DNA of 28,561 nucleotides from AP-16 sp036395835 (lineage in GTDB: Bacteria; Pseudomonadota; Alphaproteobacteria; Rhizobiales; Xanthobacteraceae): the NCBI GenBank assembly GCA_036395835.1, contig DASWCW010000156.1, positions 1 through 28,561 on the forward strand. The letters are read 5' to 3'. Below are positions 1 to 9,744 of this stretch, one piece after another. The position numbers and the translations under genes were made by a program. How positions within the stretch are numbered: position 1 is the stretch's first letter; each line of letters starts with the position of its first letter. The notes beneath the pieces were generated by a model that worked only from the letters and a program-made list of their open reading frames with translations, made no database searches and was not told the DNA's origin.

Positions 1-45
1 ATATGTCAAGCAAACGGTGTTTCATACTAAGTATGGCCTCTCCGT

Positions 46-134
46 CGTCATTGCCGGGCTTGACCCGGCAACCCATGAACGCTGCCAAAGCGGGAAAATC
101 ACGTGGATGCGCGGGTCAAGCCCGCGCATGACGA
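46..134. repeat. Palindromic intergenic repeat (REP-like)
   Basis: The left arm CGTCATTGCCGGGCTTGACC and the right end GGGTCAAGCCCGCGCATGAC form an imperfect inverted repeat around a short centre. This is the form of the dispersed intergenic repeats common in Bradyrhizobium and relatives. It lies just past the 3' end of the amine oxidase gene. Family membership is inferred from memory of such elements. Confidence 0.65.
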
Positions 135-174
135 GTCAAAGCACTAACGGCATTGGTATCACATCCGTGCCTTG

Positions 175-2268
175 TCACGGCGACTTGCCTTCCTCGACTG
201 CGCGGCCCAGCCCCGGGTTCTTGGCAAAGAATCCGTCCGGCACGAACCGCACCGAAAGCTTCATGTTGGACATCAGCGGGTAGTCCTCCGGCCGCACCAC
301 GTGCGTCTCCCCGAGCGAATACCAGACCACGATGTCGCGATCGCGGATGCTCGCTTCGCCGCCGTAATGATAGAGCGTGTCGGCATAGGGCTCCGGCGCC
401 TGGTTGGGATATTGGCCCCCGGCAAAGAACTCGCCGTCGCGATACGGCGTGACCCAGAAGTGGTGAAAGGTGAAGCCGACGGGCTCCCGTTCGCGCGCGC
501 GCGGGAAGATGGTTGCGGCATTCTCGCCCGGCACGACGACATAGCCGGCCGGACGCCCCGCAGGACCCGAGGCGGAAGGATTGTAGATCGTCCAGCTTCG
601 CGCGTTGGCGTCATCGGCATTGCGTCTGGCCTCGACAGCCTTGCCGAGCACCCGATGGGTGACGGTGAAATACGGCGTGTCGGGATCCGGCCCGGACGCC
701 GCGACCCGCGTCACCTCGTTTTCCATCACCGCGTTGTTCGAGCCATCGACGTCGAAATCGAGCCGCAGATTGAACCAATGCTGGTGATCGACACCGACCA
801 CATGCGGGTGAACCATCGTGCCGTGGAAATCGTCCGGCGTCGATCGCGATTCTTCGCCAGCGGCGTTCGCGCCCGGTCCATGCACCATCGCGTCACAGGA
901 CCGGCATTTCTCGGCGGCAACCAGTTTGGTGAGGATCTGGCCGGCAAGCTCCGCCTCGAAGGCAAACGAGCCGTCCTGCTTGAACACCCAATTGAGCCCG
1001 TAGGCATAATTCCCGACGGAAGCCAGGAACCCGACCACGAGCTCAGTCGCGCGCGCCTGAACGGTCGCGTCGTCCTGCCGGTAGTACATCAGCAATCCGC
1101 CGTCGCGCTCGTAGACATAGATGCGATCGTGGAGCACCCGGCCGAAATCCCGGGCGTCGGAATCGGCCAGCAAAGGGCTGAGCGTGACGGCGTTCGCCGG
1201 CACTTCGCGGCCGGCCGCCACCGGCACCGAACGCTGGCCCAGACCGAAATTGCCCTCGTCGAGAAACTCCATCCACGGCCAGGCACGCGTCGAATCGCCG
1301 TAGCGGCTGACCACCTCGGCGACCGAGGCGCGATAGAGGATCGAGCGCTGCCTGCCGTTGTCGTCGAAATGGACCTGATGCAGCACCAGACCCTCGCGGC
1401 CACTGAAGCCGAAGCGAAACTGCCAGTTCGCCCACCGGATCGTGTTGCCCTCGATGACGAAATTCGCACCCTGCGCCTGCACCGCAGGGAGCGGTCTTGT
1501 CTGCGTCGCTCTCCCGCGGACCTTGGCATCGAAGACGTCGTGCGGGACTTTTCGGTTCGGCACGCCGGGAACGTCGTACAATTGCACCACGCGGCCGGCA
1601 TGAACGTCGACGACCGCCATCACCGAATCCAGGACCGGCCCGAAATTGTTGATCGCATCCTGGTCGGAGATGAACAGCACGCGAACGAGCCGGCCGGTTT
1701 CGCCCCTGAGCGTCGGATCCTCGCCCACGCCGAGAAAGAGCGCGCGGACCGAATCCGATATCGCGCCGGGGATCTGCATCCCGTGCCGCACCAGCGCGTC
1801 CCGGATTTTCGGCTCGGAATCGAGGACCTGGCGCGCGCGCTCGAGATCGTAATCGGTCAGGCCCGGCTGCAGCGCCCCGAGATCCTCGACCGCGTCGAGG
1901 CGCTGCGCTCCGACATCGATGGTGACGGCGAAGCTCTTGTGCCGGCCGAAATCGAGCGCCGCCAGTTGCGCCCGCCGCGGCAACGCACGGCCGGGCTCGA
2001 AGCCTTGGACCAGGGCTTTCGCCGGCTCCTCGAGCTCGATCCACGCGAACTTCGTCTCCGGCGAGAAGCGTCCGCTCTTTCCCAGCACCTCCCGGATGAC
2101 GAGGAGTTCCTCCGCGGTGAGCGGATCGAGCGGATGCTCGGGCGCGGCACCCGCCCTATCGAGGCACGCCAGCGCGCAACAAAGCGCGGCGGCCAGGACC
2201 TCTTTGCGTGCGCCCGGGACGGCCGCGCGCCGACGATTCGGCCAAAAAAATTTGCACCAAGGCGGCAT
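175..2268 (-). CDS. Copper amine oxidase homologue (primary-amine oxidase family)
   Basis: This 697-residue protein is probably exported: it has a basic N-terminus, a hydrophobic stretch near residues 24-36 and an AGAA-like cleavage region. Copper/topaquinone amine oxidases turn primary amines into aldehydes with release of ammonia and hydrogen peroxide. The family features visible are the precursor tyrosine Tyr421 in VGNYAYG, the likely base Asp337 in FLDEGNFGLG, copper ligands His495 and His497 in DHQHWF, and a third ligand His656 in GETHVVRPEDYPLM. The C-terminal VPDGFFAKNP is also typical. Two points are odd. The residue after the cofactor tyrosine is Ala where the usual motif is N-Y-(D/E)-Y, and the LGCDC-type cysteine segment after the Asp is absent. 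The ATG has GGAG five bases upstream. The family is clear, but activity and substrate are not. Confidence 0.88.
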   Translation of the reverse strand: MPPWCKFFWPNRRRAAVPGARKEVLAAALCCALACLDRAGAAPEHPLDPLTAEELLVIREVLGKSGRFSPETKFAWIELEEPAKALVQGFEPGRALPRRAQLAALDFGRHKSFAVTIDVGAQRLDAVEDLGALQPGLTDYDLERARQVLDSEPKIRDALVRHGMQIPGAISDSVRALFLGVGEDPTLRGETGRLVRVLFISDQDAINNFGPVLDSVMAVVDVHAGRVVQLYDVPGVPNRKVPHDVFDAKVRGRATQTRPLPAVQAQGANFVIEGNTIRWANWQFRFGFSGREGLVLHQVHFDDNGRQRSILYRASVAEVVSRYGDSTRAWPWMEFLDEGNFGLGQRSVPVAAGREVPANAVTLSPLLADSDARDFGRVLHDRIYVYERDGGLLMYYRQDDATVQARATELVVGFLASVGNYAYGLNWVFKQDGSFAFEAELAGQILTKLVAAEKCRSCDAMVHGPGANAAGEESRSTPDDFHGTMVHPHVVGVDHQHWFNLRLDFDVDGSNNAVMENEVTRVAASGPDPDTPYFTVTHRVLGKAVEARRNADDANARSWTIYNPSASGPAGRPAGYVVVPGENAATIFPRAREREPVGFTFHHFWVTPYRDGEFFAGGQYPNQAPEPYADTLYHYGGEASIRDRDIVVWYSLGETHVVRPEDYPLMSNMKLSVRFVPDGFFAKNPGLGRAVEEGKSP

Positions 2269-2469
2269 TTCGGCTCCGTGCCAGGATCAGGGATCACAGC
2301 CCGGCATTCTGGCGAAAACCTGATCCTTGGCTACCGGCCTCCGGCTCCGGCCCCGGGCCCCTGCCGGGGCTAGCCTCGGATGGGTCGATCCTCTATAAGC
2401 CCGCCTTCCTGATTTTGCCGAACCTGCCGGGCTTTTCGCGGCTCGGCGCCTGTACCGGGAGAACAGCCC

Positions 2470-2655
2470 ATGGCCGTGCCGAAACGCAAAGTATCGCCGT
2501 CGAAGCGCGGCATGCGGCGCTCCGCCGACGCGTTGCGCAAGCCGACGTATGTCGAGGACAAGGACTCCGGCGAGCTGCGCCGTCCGCACCACATCGACCT
2601 CAAGACCGGCATGTACAAGGGCCGTCAGGTCCTCAAGCCCAAGACCGAGATCTGA
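2470..2655 (+). CDS. rpmF: 50S ribosomal protein L32
   Basis: This 61-residue basic protein begins MAVPKRKVSPSKRGMRRS and contains GELRRPHHIDLKTGMYKGR, the standard alphaproteobacterial L32 sequence. L32 is part of the large ribosomal subunit. There are no cysteines, so this is the zinc-independent form. GGGAGA lies about six bases before the ATG. A weak TATAAG at 2394-2399 could be a -10 element, but no matching -35 is seen, so the promoter is not called. Length and composition are normal. Confidence 0.97.
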   Translation: MAVPKRKVSPSKRGMRRSADALRKPTYVEDKDSGELRRPHHIDLKTGMYKGRQVLKPKTEI

Positions 2656-2854
2656 CCTGCCGGTCCGCTGGGTCGTCCCGAGGCACGGGCAGCGAACCGG
2701 CGCTAAATCGTCCGCCTCCGAGAACCGCCTGTTGGAAGCTTGCCGGGCTGCGCGCTAGACTAGACGCGCGCGGCCGGGGGACGGAGGGTCGCGTTCGTCA
2801 TTTCCATTGGTTTTTGCCGAGGCCGGTCCGCCCCAGCCCGAGGAGGCCCGTTCC

Positions 2855-3289
2855 GTGCTGCTCATTGGTTTTCCCCTGCTGATCATTCCGCTCGCCATCT
2901 ACAACATGATCGTATTCCTCACCCCGGGCGTGGCGTGGAGCGAGAAGGTCGCAACGGTGCGGTTGCCGTCACAGACCGAATGGCCGATCACCTTCGGCGA
3001 CGGGGTGATCGCGATCGCGCTGTTTCTGCTGTTCGTCGAAGGACTCAAGGCGAGCCGGGCCGCCGGCAAGCCGATGGTGGACCACTTGCTCTCGATGCTG
3101 GTTTTCCTGGGGGCACTTGCCGAATTCCTGCTGGTGAAGGAAGCCGCCACTTCGACCTTCGCGGTGATCACCGCGATCTGCCTCGTCGATCTTGCCGAAG
3201 GGCTGGCGATCTCCGGGCGCGCCGCACGCCATCGGCGGACGATCGAGCGGCTCGAAGCGCAGGCACCGGACCCGGGAACGACCGCGTAG
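2855..3289 (+). CDS. Small four-helix membrane protein, unknown function
   Basis: Read from GTG 2855, the product has 144 residues. I prefer this start over a TTG at 2807 because AGGAGG at 2841-2846 sits eight bases before it and the TTG has no ribosome site. Four hydrophobic segments are visible: LLIGFPLLIIPLAIYNMIVF, then GDGVIAIALFLLFVEGL, LLSMLVFLGALAEFLLV and FAVITAICLVDLAEGLA. A short charged cytoplasmic tail ends the protein. It lies between rpmF and the gamma-glutamyltransferase gene, with 21 bases before the latter, so the two may share a transcript. It resembles small uncharacterised rhizobial membrane proteins. I cannot assign a function. Confidence 0.85.
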   Translation: MLLIGFPLLIIPLAIYNMIVFLTPGVAWSEKVATVRLPSQTEWPITFGDGVIAIALFLLFVEGLKASRAAGKPMVDHLLSMLVFLGALAEFLLVKEAATSTFAVITAICLVDLAEGLAISGRAARHRRTIERLEAQAPDPGTTA

Positions 3290-3310
3290 CGCGCCCGGAT
3301 CGAGTCCGCA

Positions 3311-4888
3311 ATGCACCGCGATTTTCATCTCCCCGGCCGCTCGCCGGTGATCGCCAGCGAGGGCATGGCCGCAACCTCGCACCCCCTCGCCAGCCTGGCG
3401 GCCATCGAGGTGCTCCGCGCCGGCGGCAATGCGGCGGACGCGGCGGTCGCCGCAGTTGCGGTGCTCGGGGTGGTCGAGCCGCACATGACCGGGATCGGCG
3501 GCGACTGCTTCTGCCTCATCGCCAAGCCGGGCGCGCCGATCTGGGGCTACAACGGATCGGGCCGGACCGGCGCGCGCACGCGGCTCGAAAATTTGGGCGG
3601 CGCCGCGAGCGTCGGCCTCGACTCGATCCATGCGGTCACGGTGCCGGGGGCGATCGAGGCGTGGGGCGCGATCCTGGCGGCTCACGGCCGCTTCGGGCTC
3701 GACCGCGCGCTCGCCCCGGCGATCCGTTACGCCGAAGCGGGATTTCCGGTCGCCGCGCGCGTCGCGTTCGACTGGTCATCGCTCGTCGAGCGGCTGCGCC
3801 GCGACGCCGGCGCCGCGCGGCATTTCCTCGTCCAGGGCCGCGCCCCGGAGGCCGGCGAGGTGCTGCGGTTTTCGGCGCTGGCCGAGACCCTGAAGGCAAT
3901 TGCGGCGAACGGGCCCGCCGCGTTCTATCAGGGCCGCATCGCCCAGGACATCGTCGCGACGGTGGCGGCGCGCGGCGGCGTTCTCGCAATGGAAGATCTC
4001 GCCGAGCACCGCGGCGAAGCCGTGACGCCGATTGCAACGAACTATCGCGGTCTCGAAATCGTCGAGCTTCCGCCCAACGGGCAAGGCCTCACCGCGCTGG
4101 TCATGCTGAACATTCTCGAGCATTTCGATCTCGCCGCGCTCGATCCGCTCGGTCCCGAGCGTTTCCACATCGCGCTTGAAGCGGCGCGGCTCGCCTATTC
4201 GTTGCGCGACGCGCATATCGCCGACCCGGCGTTCATGCGAACCGACGTTTCCGACTTGATCGACAAGAGCTTCGCGGCGACGCTCGCCGGCCGCATCGAT
4301 CGGCAGCGGCGCATCGCGCTGCCGGACGCACCGATCGCCGGCGGCGATACCGTCTATCTGACCGTGGTCGATCGCGACCGCATGGCGGTCTCGCTCATCA
4401 ACTCCCTGTTCTCTCTCTTCGGGGTCGGCATCGCCACCGAGGCGACCGGGATCATGCTGCACAATCGCGGCGCCTGTTTCGTGACCGACCCGGGGCACCC
4501 CAATGTGCTCGGGCCGCGCAAACGTCCGATGCACACCATCATCCCCGCCCTGGCGATGCGCAGCGGGCGATGCGAGCTCGCGTTCGGCGTGATGGGCAGC
4601 CATTTTCAGCCGATGGGCCACACGCATTTCCTGCTCAACGTCATCGATTACGGCATGGACGTGCAGAGCGCGATCGACTTTCCCCGAGCGTTCTTCGAGG
4701 GCGAGCGGACGCTGGTCGAGCGCGGCGTGCCCCGATCCACCATCGCGGGGCTCGAGACCCGCGGCCACGAGGTCGGGCTCACCGCGGCGCCGTGGGGCGG
4801 CGGCCAGGCGATCCGCATCGATTGGGATCGCGGCACGCTGACCGGCGGATCGGATCCCCGCAAGGACGGCGCTGCGCTCGGCTATTAG
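3311..4888 (+). CDS. Gamma-glutamyltransferase family protein (YwrD-like, cytosolic)
   Basis: This 525-residue member of the Ntn-hydrolase gamma-glutamyltransferase family would cleave gamma-glutamyl bonds of glutathione-like substrates. The N-terminal part has SEGMAATSHPLAS, LRAGGNAADAAVAA and HMTGIGGDCF. The self-cleavage site and nucleophile is probably Thr347 in AGGDTVYLTVVD, where well-studied members carry TTH. NRGACFV and PRKRPMHTIIPA follow in the small subunit. There is no signal peptide, unlike the periplasmic Ggt of E. coli. Length and lack of a signal match B. subtilis YwrD, whose physiological role is poorly defined. The start has only a weak GAG upstream. The family is firm, the substrate is unknown. 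Confidence 0.93.
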   Translation: MHRDFHLPGRSPVIASEGMAATSHPLASLAAIEVLRAGGNAADAAVAAVAVLGVVEPHMTGIGGDCFCLIAKPGAPIWGYNGSGRTGARTRLENLGGAASVGLDSIHAVTVPGAIEAWGAILAAHGRFGLDRALAPAIRYAEAGFPVAARVAFDWSSLVERLRRDAGAARHFLVQGRAPEAGEVLRFSALAETLKAIAANGPAAFYQGRIAQDIVATVAARGGVLAMEDLAEHRGEAVTPIATNYRGLEIVELPPNGQGLTALVMLNILEHFDLAALDPLGPERFHIALEAARLAYSLRDAHIADPAFMRTDVSDLIDKSFAATLAGRIDRQRRIALPDAPIAGGDTVYLTVVDRDRMAVSLINSLFSLFGVGIATEATGIMLHNRGACFVTDPGHPNVLGPRKRPMHTIIPALAMRSGRCELAFGVMGSHFQPMGHTHFLLNVIDYGMDVQSAIDFPRAFFEGERTLVERGVPRSTIAGLETRGHEVGLTAAPWGGGQAIRIDWDRGTLTGGSDPRKDGAALGY

Positions 4889-4987
4889 GGCTGCCGTCGA
4901 TCTGCCCTATCCCATAACGGCAACCCGTCGCGATCGCCCCGCTTTGCAGAATCGCGCGGAGCGGGCGCGAGCCGGGAGCCACAAGGG

Positions 4988-5038
4988 TCATGGATTCCGG
5001 CTCGTGCTCGCTGCGCTCGCTTTGGCCGGGACGACGAC
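4988..5038. repeat. Intergenic repeat fragment (REP-like)
   Basis: The stretch begins TCATGGATTCCGGCTCGTGC and continues with GCTGCGCTCGC and GGCCGGGACGACGA. This matches the style of the dispersed repeats seen elsewhere in the window and common in Bradyrhizobium. It lies between the convergent ggt-like and phaR genes. It looks like one partial unit. Confidence 0.5.
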
Positions 5039-5045
5039 CCGAGTT

Positions 5046-5630
5046 TCAGGTCTCCTGCTTCTCGCCCCCAGTGAGCCGATCAAGCCGCTTCTGCATCTCG
5101 GCCAGCTGGCGCTTGAGCTCATCGATCTCATCCCCTGGCGCTTGCCCTTTGTCCCCTTCGGCCGCCTGGCCCTCGCGGCGCGCGAACGGCGCGAACATCG
5201 CGAACGCGCGCTCGAACATCTCCATATTGCGGCGAACCTGGTCCTCCAGCGGGCCGAAGGTGCCGACCCCGAACGCTTGCGCCATCTGCTGGCGGAATTT
5301 TTCCTGCTCGCGGGTGAGGGATTCGATCGAGACTTCGAGATAACGCGGCACCAGCATCTGCATGCTGTCGCCGTAGAACCGGATCAGCTGGCGCAGGAAG
5401 GCGATCGGCAGCAGGTTCTGGCCTTCCTTGTTCTCCTGCTCGAAAATGATCTGGGCGAGCACCGAACGGGTGATTTCCTCGCCGGTCTTGGCATCGTAGA
5501 CGACGAAATCCTCGCCTTTTTTCACCAGCGAGGCGAGGTCTTCCAGCGTGACATAGGTGCTGGTGCCGGTGTTGTAGAGCCGACGGTTGGCGTATTTCTT
5601 GATCGTGATCGGTTCTGCGGACTTGGCCAT
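5046..5630 (-). CDS. phaR: Polyhydroxyalkanoate synthesis regulator PhaR
   Basis: This 194-residue protein has the PhaR N-terminal DNA-binding domain: ITIKKYANRRLYNTGTSTYV, then LEDLASLVKKGEDFVVYDAKTGEEITR (given in part). A PHB-accumulation regulatory region follows (LPIAFLRQLIRFYGD, SMQMLVPRYLEVS). A predicted coiled coil ends the protein (IDELKRQLAEMQKRLDRL). PhaR binds polyhydroxybutyrate and DNA, and represses phasin and synthesis genes when polymer is absent. It is transcribed away from phaA across a 280-bp gap, the usual rhizobial layout. No strong ribosome site precedes the ATG. The identification is secure from motifs and context. Confidence 0.96.
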   Translation of the reverse strand: MAKSAEPITIKKYANRRLYNTGTSTYVTLEDLASLVKKGEDFVVYDAKTGEEITRSVLAQIIFEQENKEGQNLLPIAFLRQLIRFYGDSMQMLVPRYLEVSIESLTREQEKFRQQMAQAFGVGTFGPLEDQVRRNMEMFERAFAMFAPFARREGQAAEGDKGQAPGDEIDELKRQLAEMQKRLDRLTGGEKQET

Positions 5631-5910
5631 GTCGGTTCGGTCGTTTCCGGCCTCGCTACGTTAGAAAATAAGCATTTTCCCCGGCCGGGGGCCACCGTTT
5701 TGTGCACCGAGTGCCCTTCCGGTCGGAATGCCCGCTCCCGGGCTTCGCCGACCGATCCGGGCATTGTTGACCTGGATCATTGAAAAGGCGTACTGCCCTA
5801 CCGAGGATGCGCTCCGCGGCAGACCCGCACGGGTGCCATGCCCGGGTGGTCTTTCCATCCGCCCGCCATTAAGTCTCACTCGACGATCCCTGTTGGAGAG
5901 GAGTTTTGCG
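5631..5910. promoter_or_regulatory. Divergent phaR-phaA intergenic region
   Basis: These 280 bases must hold the promoters of phaR (left) and phaA (right). A palindromic CCCCGGCCGGGG lies near 5679-5690, beside an AT-rich patch (TTAGAAAATAAGCATTTT). GGAGAGGAG, the phaA ribosome site, is at 5895-5903. Auto-control by PhaR would be expected from the family, but I could not identify an operator. No confident -35/-10 pair is visible. Confidence 0.4.
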
Positions 5911-7089
<1,179 letters not shown>

Positions 7090-7197
7090 TCTCGCTTCCT
7101 CGGCGGAGCGCCCGATGCGGCGAGGCGCTCCGCCCATATCCTCGAGCAACGAGATCGGGCGCAGAACAGCCGATCCGACATCCGGGAGGAATGCATC

Positions 7198-7923
7198 ATG
7201 GCACGCGTTGCAGTAGTCACCGGCGGCACGCGCGGCATCGGCGCGGCGATTTCCAAGGCACTGAGCGCCGCCGGCTGCAAGGTCGCGGCCAATTACGGCG
7301 GCAACGACGAGGCCGCGCAGAAATTCAAGGCCGCGACCAATATCCCGGTCCATAAATGGGACGTCAGCTCCTACGACGCCTGCGTCGCCGGGCTGAAGAA
7401 GATCGAGGCGGAGCTCGGCCCCGTCGACATCCTGGTCAACAACGCCGGCATTACCCGCGACACCATGTTCCACCGCATGACACCCGAGCAGTGGACCGCG
7501 GTGATCAACACCAACTTGAGTTCGCTGTTCAACATGTGCCGCCCGGTGATCGAGGGCATGCGCCAGCGCAAATTCGGGCGCATCATCAATATCTCCTCGG
7601 TGAACGGGCAAAAGGGCCAGATGGGCCAGTCGAACTACTCGGCCGCGAAGTCGGGCGAGCTCGGCTTCACCAAGGCGTTGGCGCAGGAGAGCGCGAAGAG
7701 CGGCGTCACCGTCAATGCCATTTGCCCGGGCTATATCGGCACCGAGATGGTCCAGGCAGTCCCCAAGGACGTGCTCGAGAAGAACATCATTCCGCAAATT
7801 CCCGTCGGCCGATTGGGCGAGCCGGAAGAAATCGCGCGCTGCGTGGTATTTCTGGCCTCGGACGACTCGAGCTTCATCACCGGCTCGACGCTGACCGCGA
7901 ACGGCGGTCAATACATGATCTGA
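7198..7923 (+). CDS. phaB: Acetoacetyl-CoA reductase (NADPH)
   Basis: This 241-residue short-chain dehydrogenase reduces acetoacetyl-CoA to (R)-3-hydroxybutyryl-CoA, the monomer for PHB synthase. Visible motifs are the cofactor loop TGGTRGIG (residues 8-15), NNAG (81-84), and the catalytic Ser134, Tyr147 and Lys151 in QSNYSAAKSG. The C-terminal FITGSTLTANGGQYM is typical of PhaB. GGGAGG at about 7184-7189 supports the ATG. It lies directly downstream of phaA, which argues for PhaB rather than FabG. Confidence 0.96.
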   Translation: MARVAVVTGGTRGIGAAISKALSAAGCKVAANYGGNDEAAQKFKAATNIPVHKWDVSSYDACVAGLKKIEAELGPVDILVNNAGITRDTMFHRMTPEQWTAVINTNLSSLFNMCRPVIEGMRQRKFGRIINISSVNGQKGQMGQSNYSAAKSGELGFTKALAQESAKSGVTVNAICPGYIGTEMVQAVPKDVLEKNIIPQIPVGRLGEPEEIARCVVFLASDDSSFITGSTLTANGGQYMI

Positions 7924-7932
7924 TCCGCGTCG

Positions 7933-8823
7933 GTGGCCGGCGGCGCATTTTCGGCGACCCGTAACGCCGCGACGCTCGTCGGCTTTTGCGCCGTGCTGAT
8001 GTGGTCGGCGCTGGCGCTCTGCACCGCGTCTTCCGGCGAGGTGCCGCCGTTCCAGCTCGCCGCGATCAGCTTCGCGATCGGGGGCGGCATCGGTGCCGCG
8101 AGCTGGGCCGTACGCCCAGGCGCAATGCGCGCGCTCCGGCAACCCCCCGAAGTATGGGCGCTGGGGGTAGGCGGCCTGTTCGGTTATCACGCGCTCTATT
8201 TCAGTGCGCTGCGGCTCGCGCCGCCGGCCGAAGCCGGGCTCATCAGCTACCTCTGGCCGCTGCTGATCGTGCTGCTGTCCGGACTGTTGCCGCAGGATCG
8301 GCTGGGGCTTCATCACGTCGCCGGCGCGCTGATGGGCCTGATCGGCACGGTCGTGCTGATCGGAAGCCGGGCCAACCTGGGGTTCGCGACAGCCGATACG
8401 CCCGGGTTTGCGGCAGCATTCGTGGCGGCTTTCGTGTGGGCGACCTATTCGGTGTTGTCCCGACAATTCGCGACGGTGCCGACCGACGTGGTCGCGGCGT
8501 TCTGTCTCATCACCGCAGTCCTCGCCGCGGTTTGCCATCTCGCATTCGAGGAAACCGTTTGGCCGACCGGCACCCCCCAGTGGCTGGCGACGGTCGGCCT
8601 CGGCCTCGGTCCGGTGGGGCTCGCCTTTTACGCGTGGGACATCGGCGTCAAGCGCGGCGATATTCGCGTGCTGGGCGCGGCCTCCTATGCGGCGCCGGTG
8701 CTCTCGACCTTGCTGCTGGTGCTCACCGGATTTGCGGACGCGACCCCATCCTTGGGTGTCGCCGCGGTCCTGATCGCCGGCGGCGGGCTGCTCGCCGCCA
8801 AGGACATGCTGTTTCGTTCCTGA
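7933..8823 (+). CDS. EamA/DMT-family transporter (YddG-like)
   Basis: This 296-residue protein from GTG 7933 has about ten hydrophobic helices, in two EamA halves: first AVLMWSALALCTASSGEVPP, then FVAAFVWATYSVLSRQFATV. Members of the drug/metabolite transporter superfamily export amino acids or metabolites across the inner membrane. The sequence YHALYFSALRLAPPAEAGLI and the Trp-Pro motif SYLWPLLIVLL recall the aromatic amino acid exporter branch (YddG), but the substrate cannot be read from the sequence. It starts nine bases after phaB, so read-through from the PHB genes is likely even though no functional link is apparent. No clear ribosome site is seen, so the start is somewhat uncertain. 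Confidence 0.9.
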   Translation: MAGGAFSATRNAATLVGFCAVLMWSALALCTASSGEVPPFQLAAISFAIGGGIGAASWAVRPGAMRALRQPPEVWALGVGGLFGYHALYFSALRLAPPAEAGLISYLWPLLIVLLSGLLPQDRLGLHHVAGALMGLIGTVVLIGSRANLGFATADTPGFAAAFVAAFVWATYSVLSRQFATVPTDVVAAFCLITAVLAAVCHLAFEETVWPTGTPQWLATVGLGLGPVGLAFYAWDIGVKRGDIRVLGAASYAAPVLSTLLLVLTGFADATPSLGVAAVLIAGGGLLAAKDMLFRS

Positions 8824-8856
8824 TCGATGCCGGACGGGGATCCGGCATCCGGAACA

Positions 8857-9624
8857 TCAGAACCTGTCTTTCCGCCCGCGAACCTCCGCGAACACCTGCG
8901 CGGGTGGCGCGTTCGGCAGCCCGACGGCCGCGGCGAGCGCGGGCACGTCGGCGCGCAGGAACGGGTTGGCGGCTTTCTCCGCGCCGATCGTGGTCGGGAT
9001 CGTGGGCTCGCCCGCGGCGGAGAGCAGGGAGACCTCCTCGGCCCGCGCGCGCAAGGCGGCATTGTCCGGCTCGACGGTCAGCGCGAACCGCACGTTCGCG
9101 GCGGTATATTCGTGGCCGCAATAGATCTTGGTCTCGTTCGGCAGGTCGCGCAGCTTGGCGAGCGATCGCCACATCATCTCCGGCGTGCCTTCGATCACGC
9201 GCCCGCAGCCCACCGAAAACAACGTGTCCCCCACGAACGCCACCCCCTCCGATTTGAACCAATAGGCGATGTGGCCGTTGGTGTGCCCCGGGGTTTCCAG
9301 GACCGTCGCGACCAAGCTTCCGACCTGCACCGTATCCCCTTCCCGCACCGGAATGTCGACCTGCGGAATGCGCGAGGCTTCCCGTGCGGGCGCGACGACC
9401 CGGCAGGCGTAGTGCTGCTTCAGCGGCTCGATTCCGGCGGTGTGATCGCCATGATGATGCGTCACCAGAATGTCATTCAGTCGCCAGCCGGCCTCGGCGA
9501 GCGCGGCCTCGACGGGCGCCGCTTCCGGGGCATCGATCGATGCGGTCGCTCCGCTCACGGAATCGTGCAGCAGGACCCCGTAATTGTCCCGCAAGCACAA
9601 GAACAGCCGCAGTTCGAGGGGCAT
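8857..9624 (-). CDS. gloB: Hydroxyacylglutathione hydrolase (glyoxalase II)
   Basis: This 255-residue metallo-beta-lactamase-fold enzyme hydrolyses S-lactoylglutathione to lactate and glutathione, the last step of methylglyoxal removal. The binuclear metal motif THHHGDH is at residues 55-61. Other ligands are His114 in TPGHTNGH, Asp133 in FVGDTLF, and His171 in YCGHEYT. The C-terminal substrate-binding region is present (NPFLRADVPAL). GAGG lies nine bases before the ATG. It is divergent from a methyltransferase gene, a pairing I recall from other Rhizobiales. Confidence 0.95.
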   Translation of the reverse strand: MPLELRLFLCLRDNYGVLLHDSVSGATASIDAPEAAPVEAALAEAGWRLNDILVTHHHGDHTAGIEPLKQHYACRVVAPAREASRIPQVDIPVREGDTVQVGSLVATVLETPGHTNGHIAYWFKSEGVAFVGDTLFSVGCGRVIEGTPEMMWRSLAKLRDLPNETKIYCGHEYTAANVRFALTVEPDNAALRARAEEVSLLSAAGEPTIPTTIGAEKAANPFLRADVPALAAAVGLPNAPPAQVFAEVRGRKDRF

Positions 9625-9744
9625 GATGGCAGACCTCGCGCCAAGGGGCGGGACGCTAGCATGGCTGGCCGCCGCGACGTAAGCTCAAGCCTATCGGTTG
9701 CAGATGATTGTCCGGCCCGGCCCCGAGGCCTAACGATTACCAGC

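Noticed and set aside
172..2373. A 733-codon open frame on the plus strand opposite the amine oxidase gene
   Set aside because: It has no recognisable motif and is the mirror of a well-supported gene. Such frames are common in DNA of this GC content.
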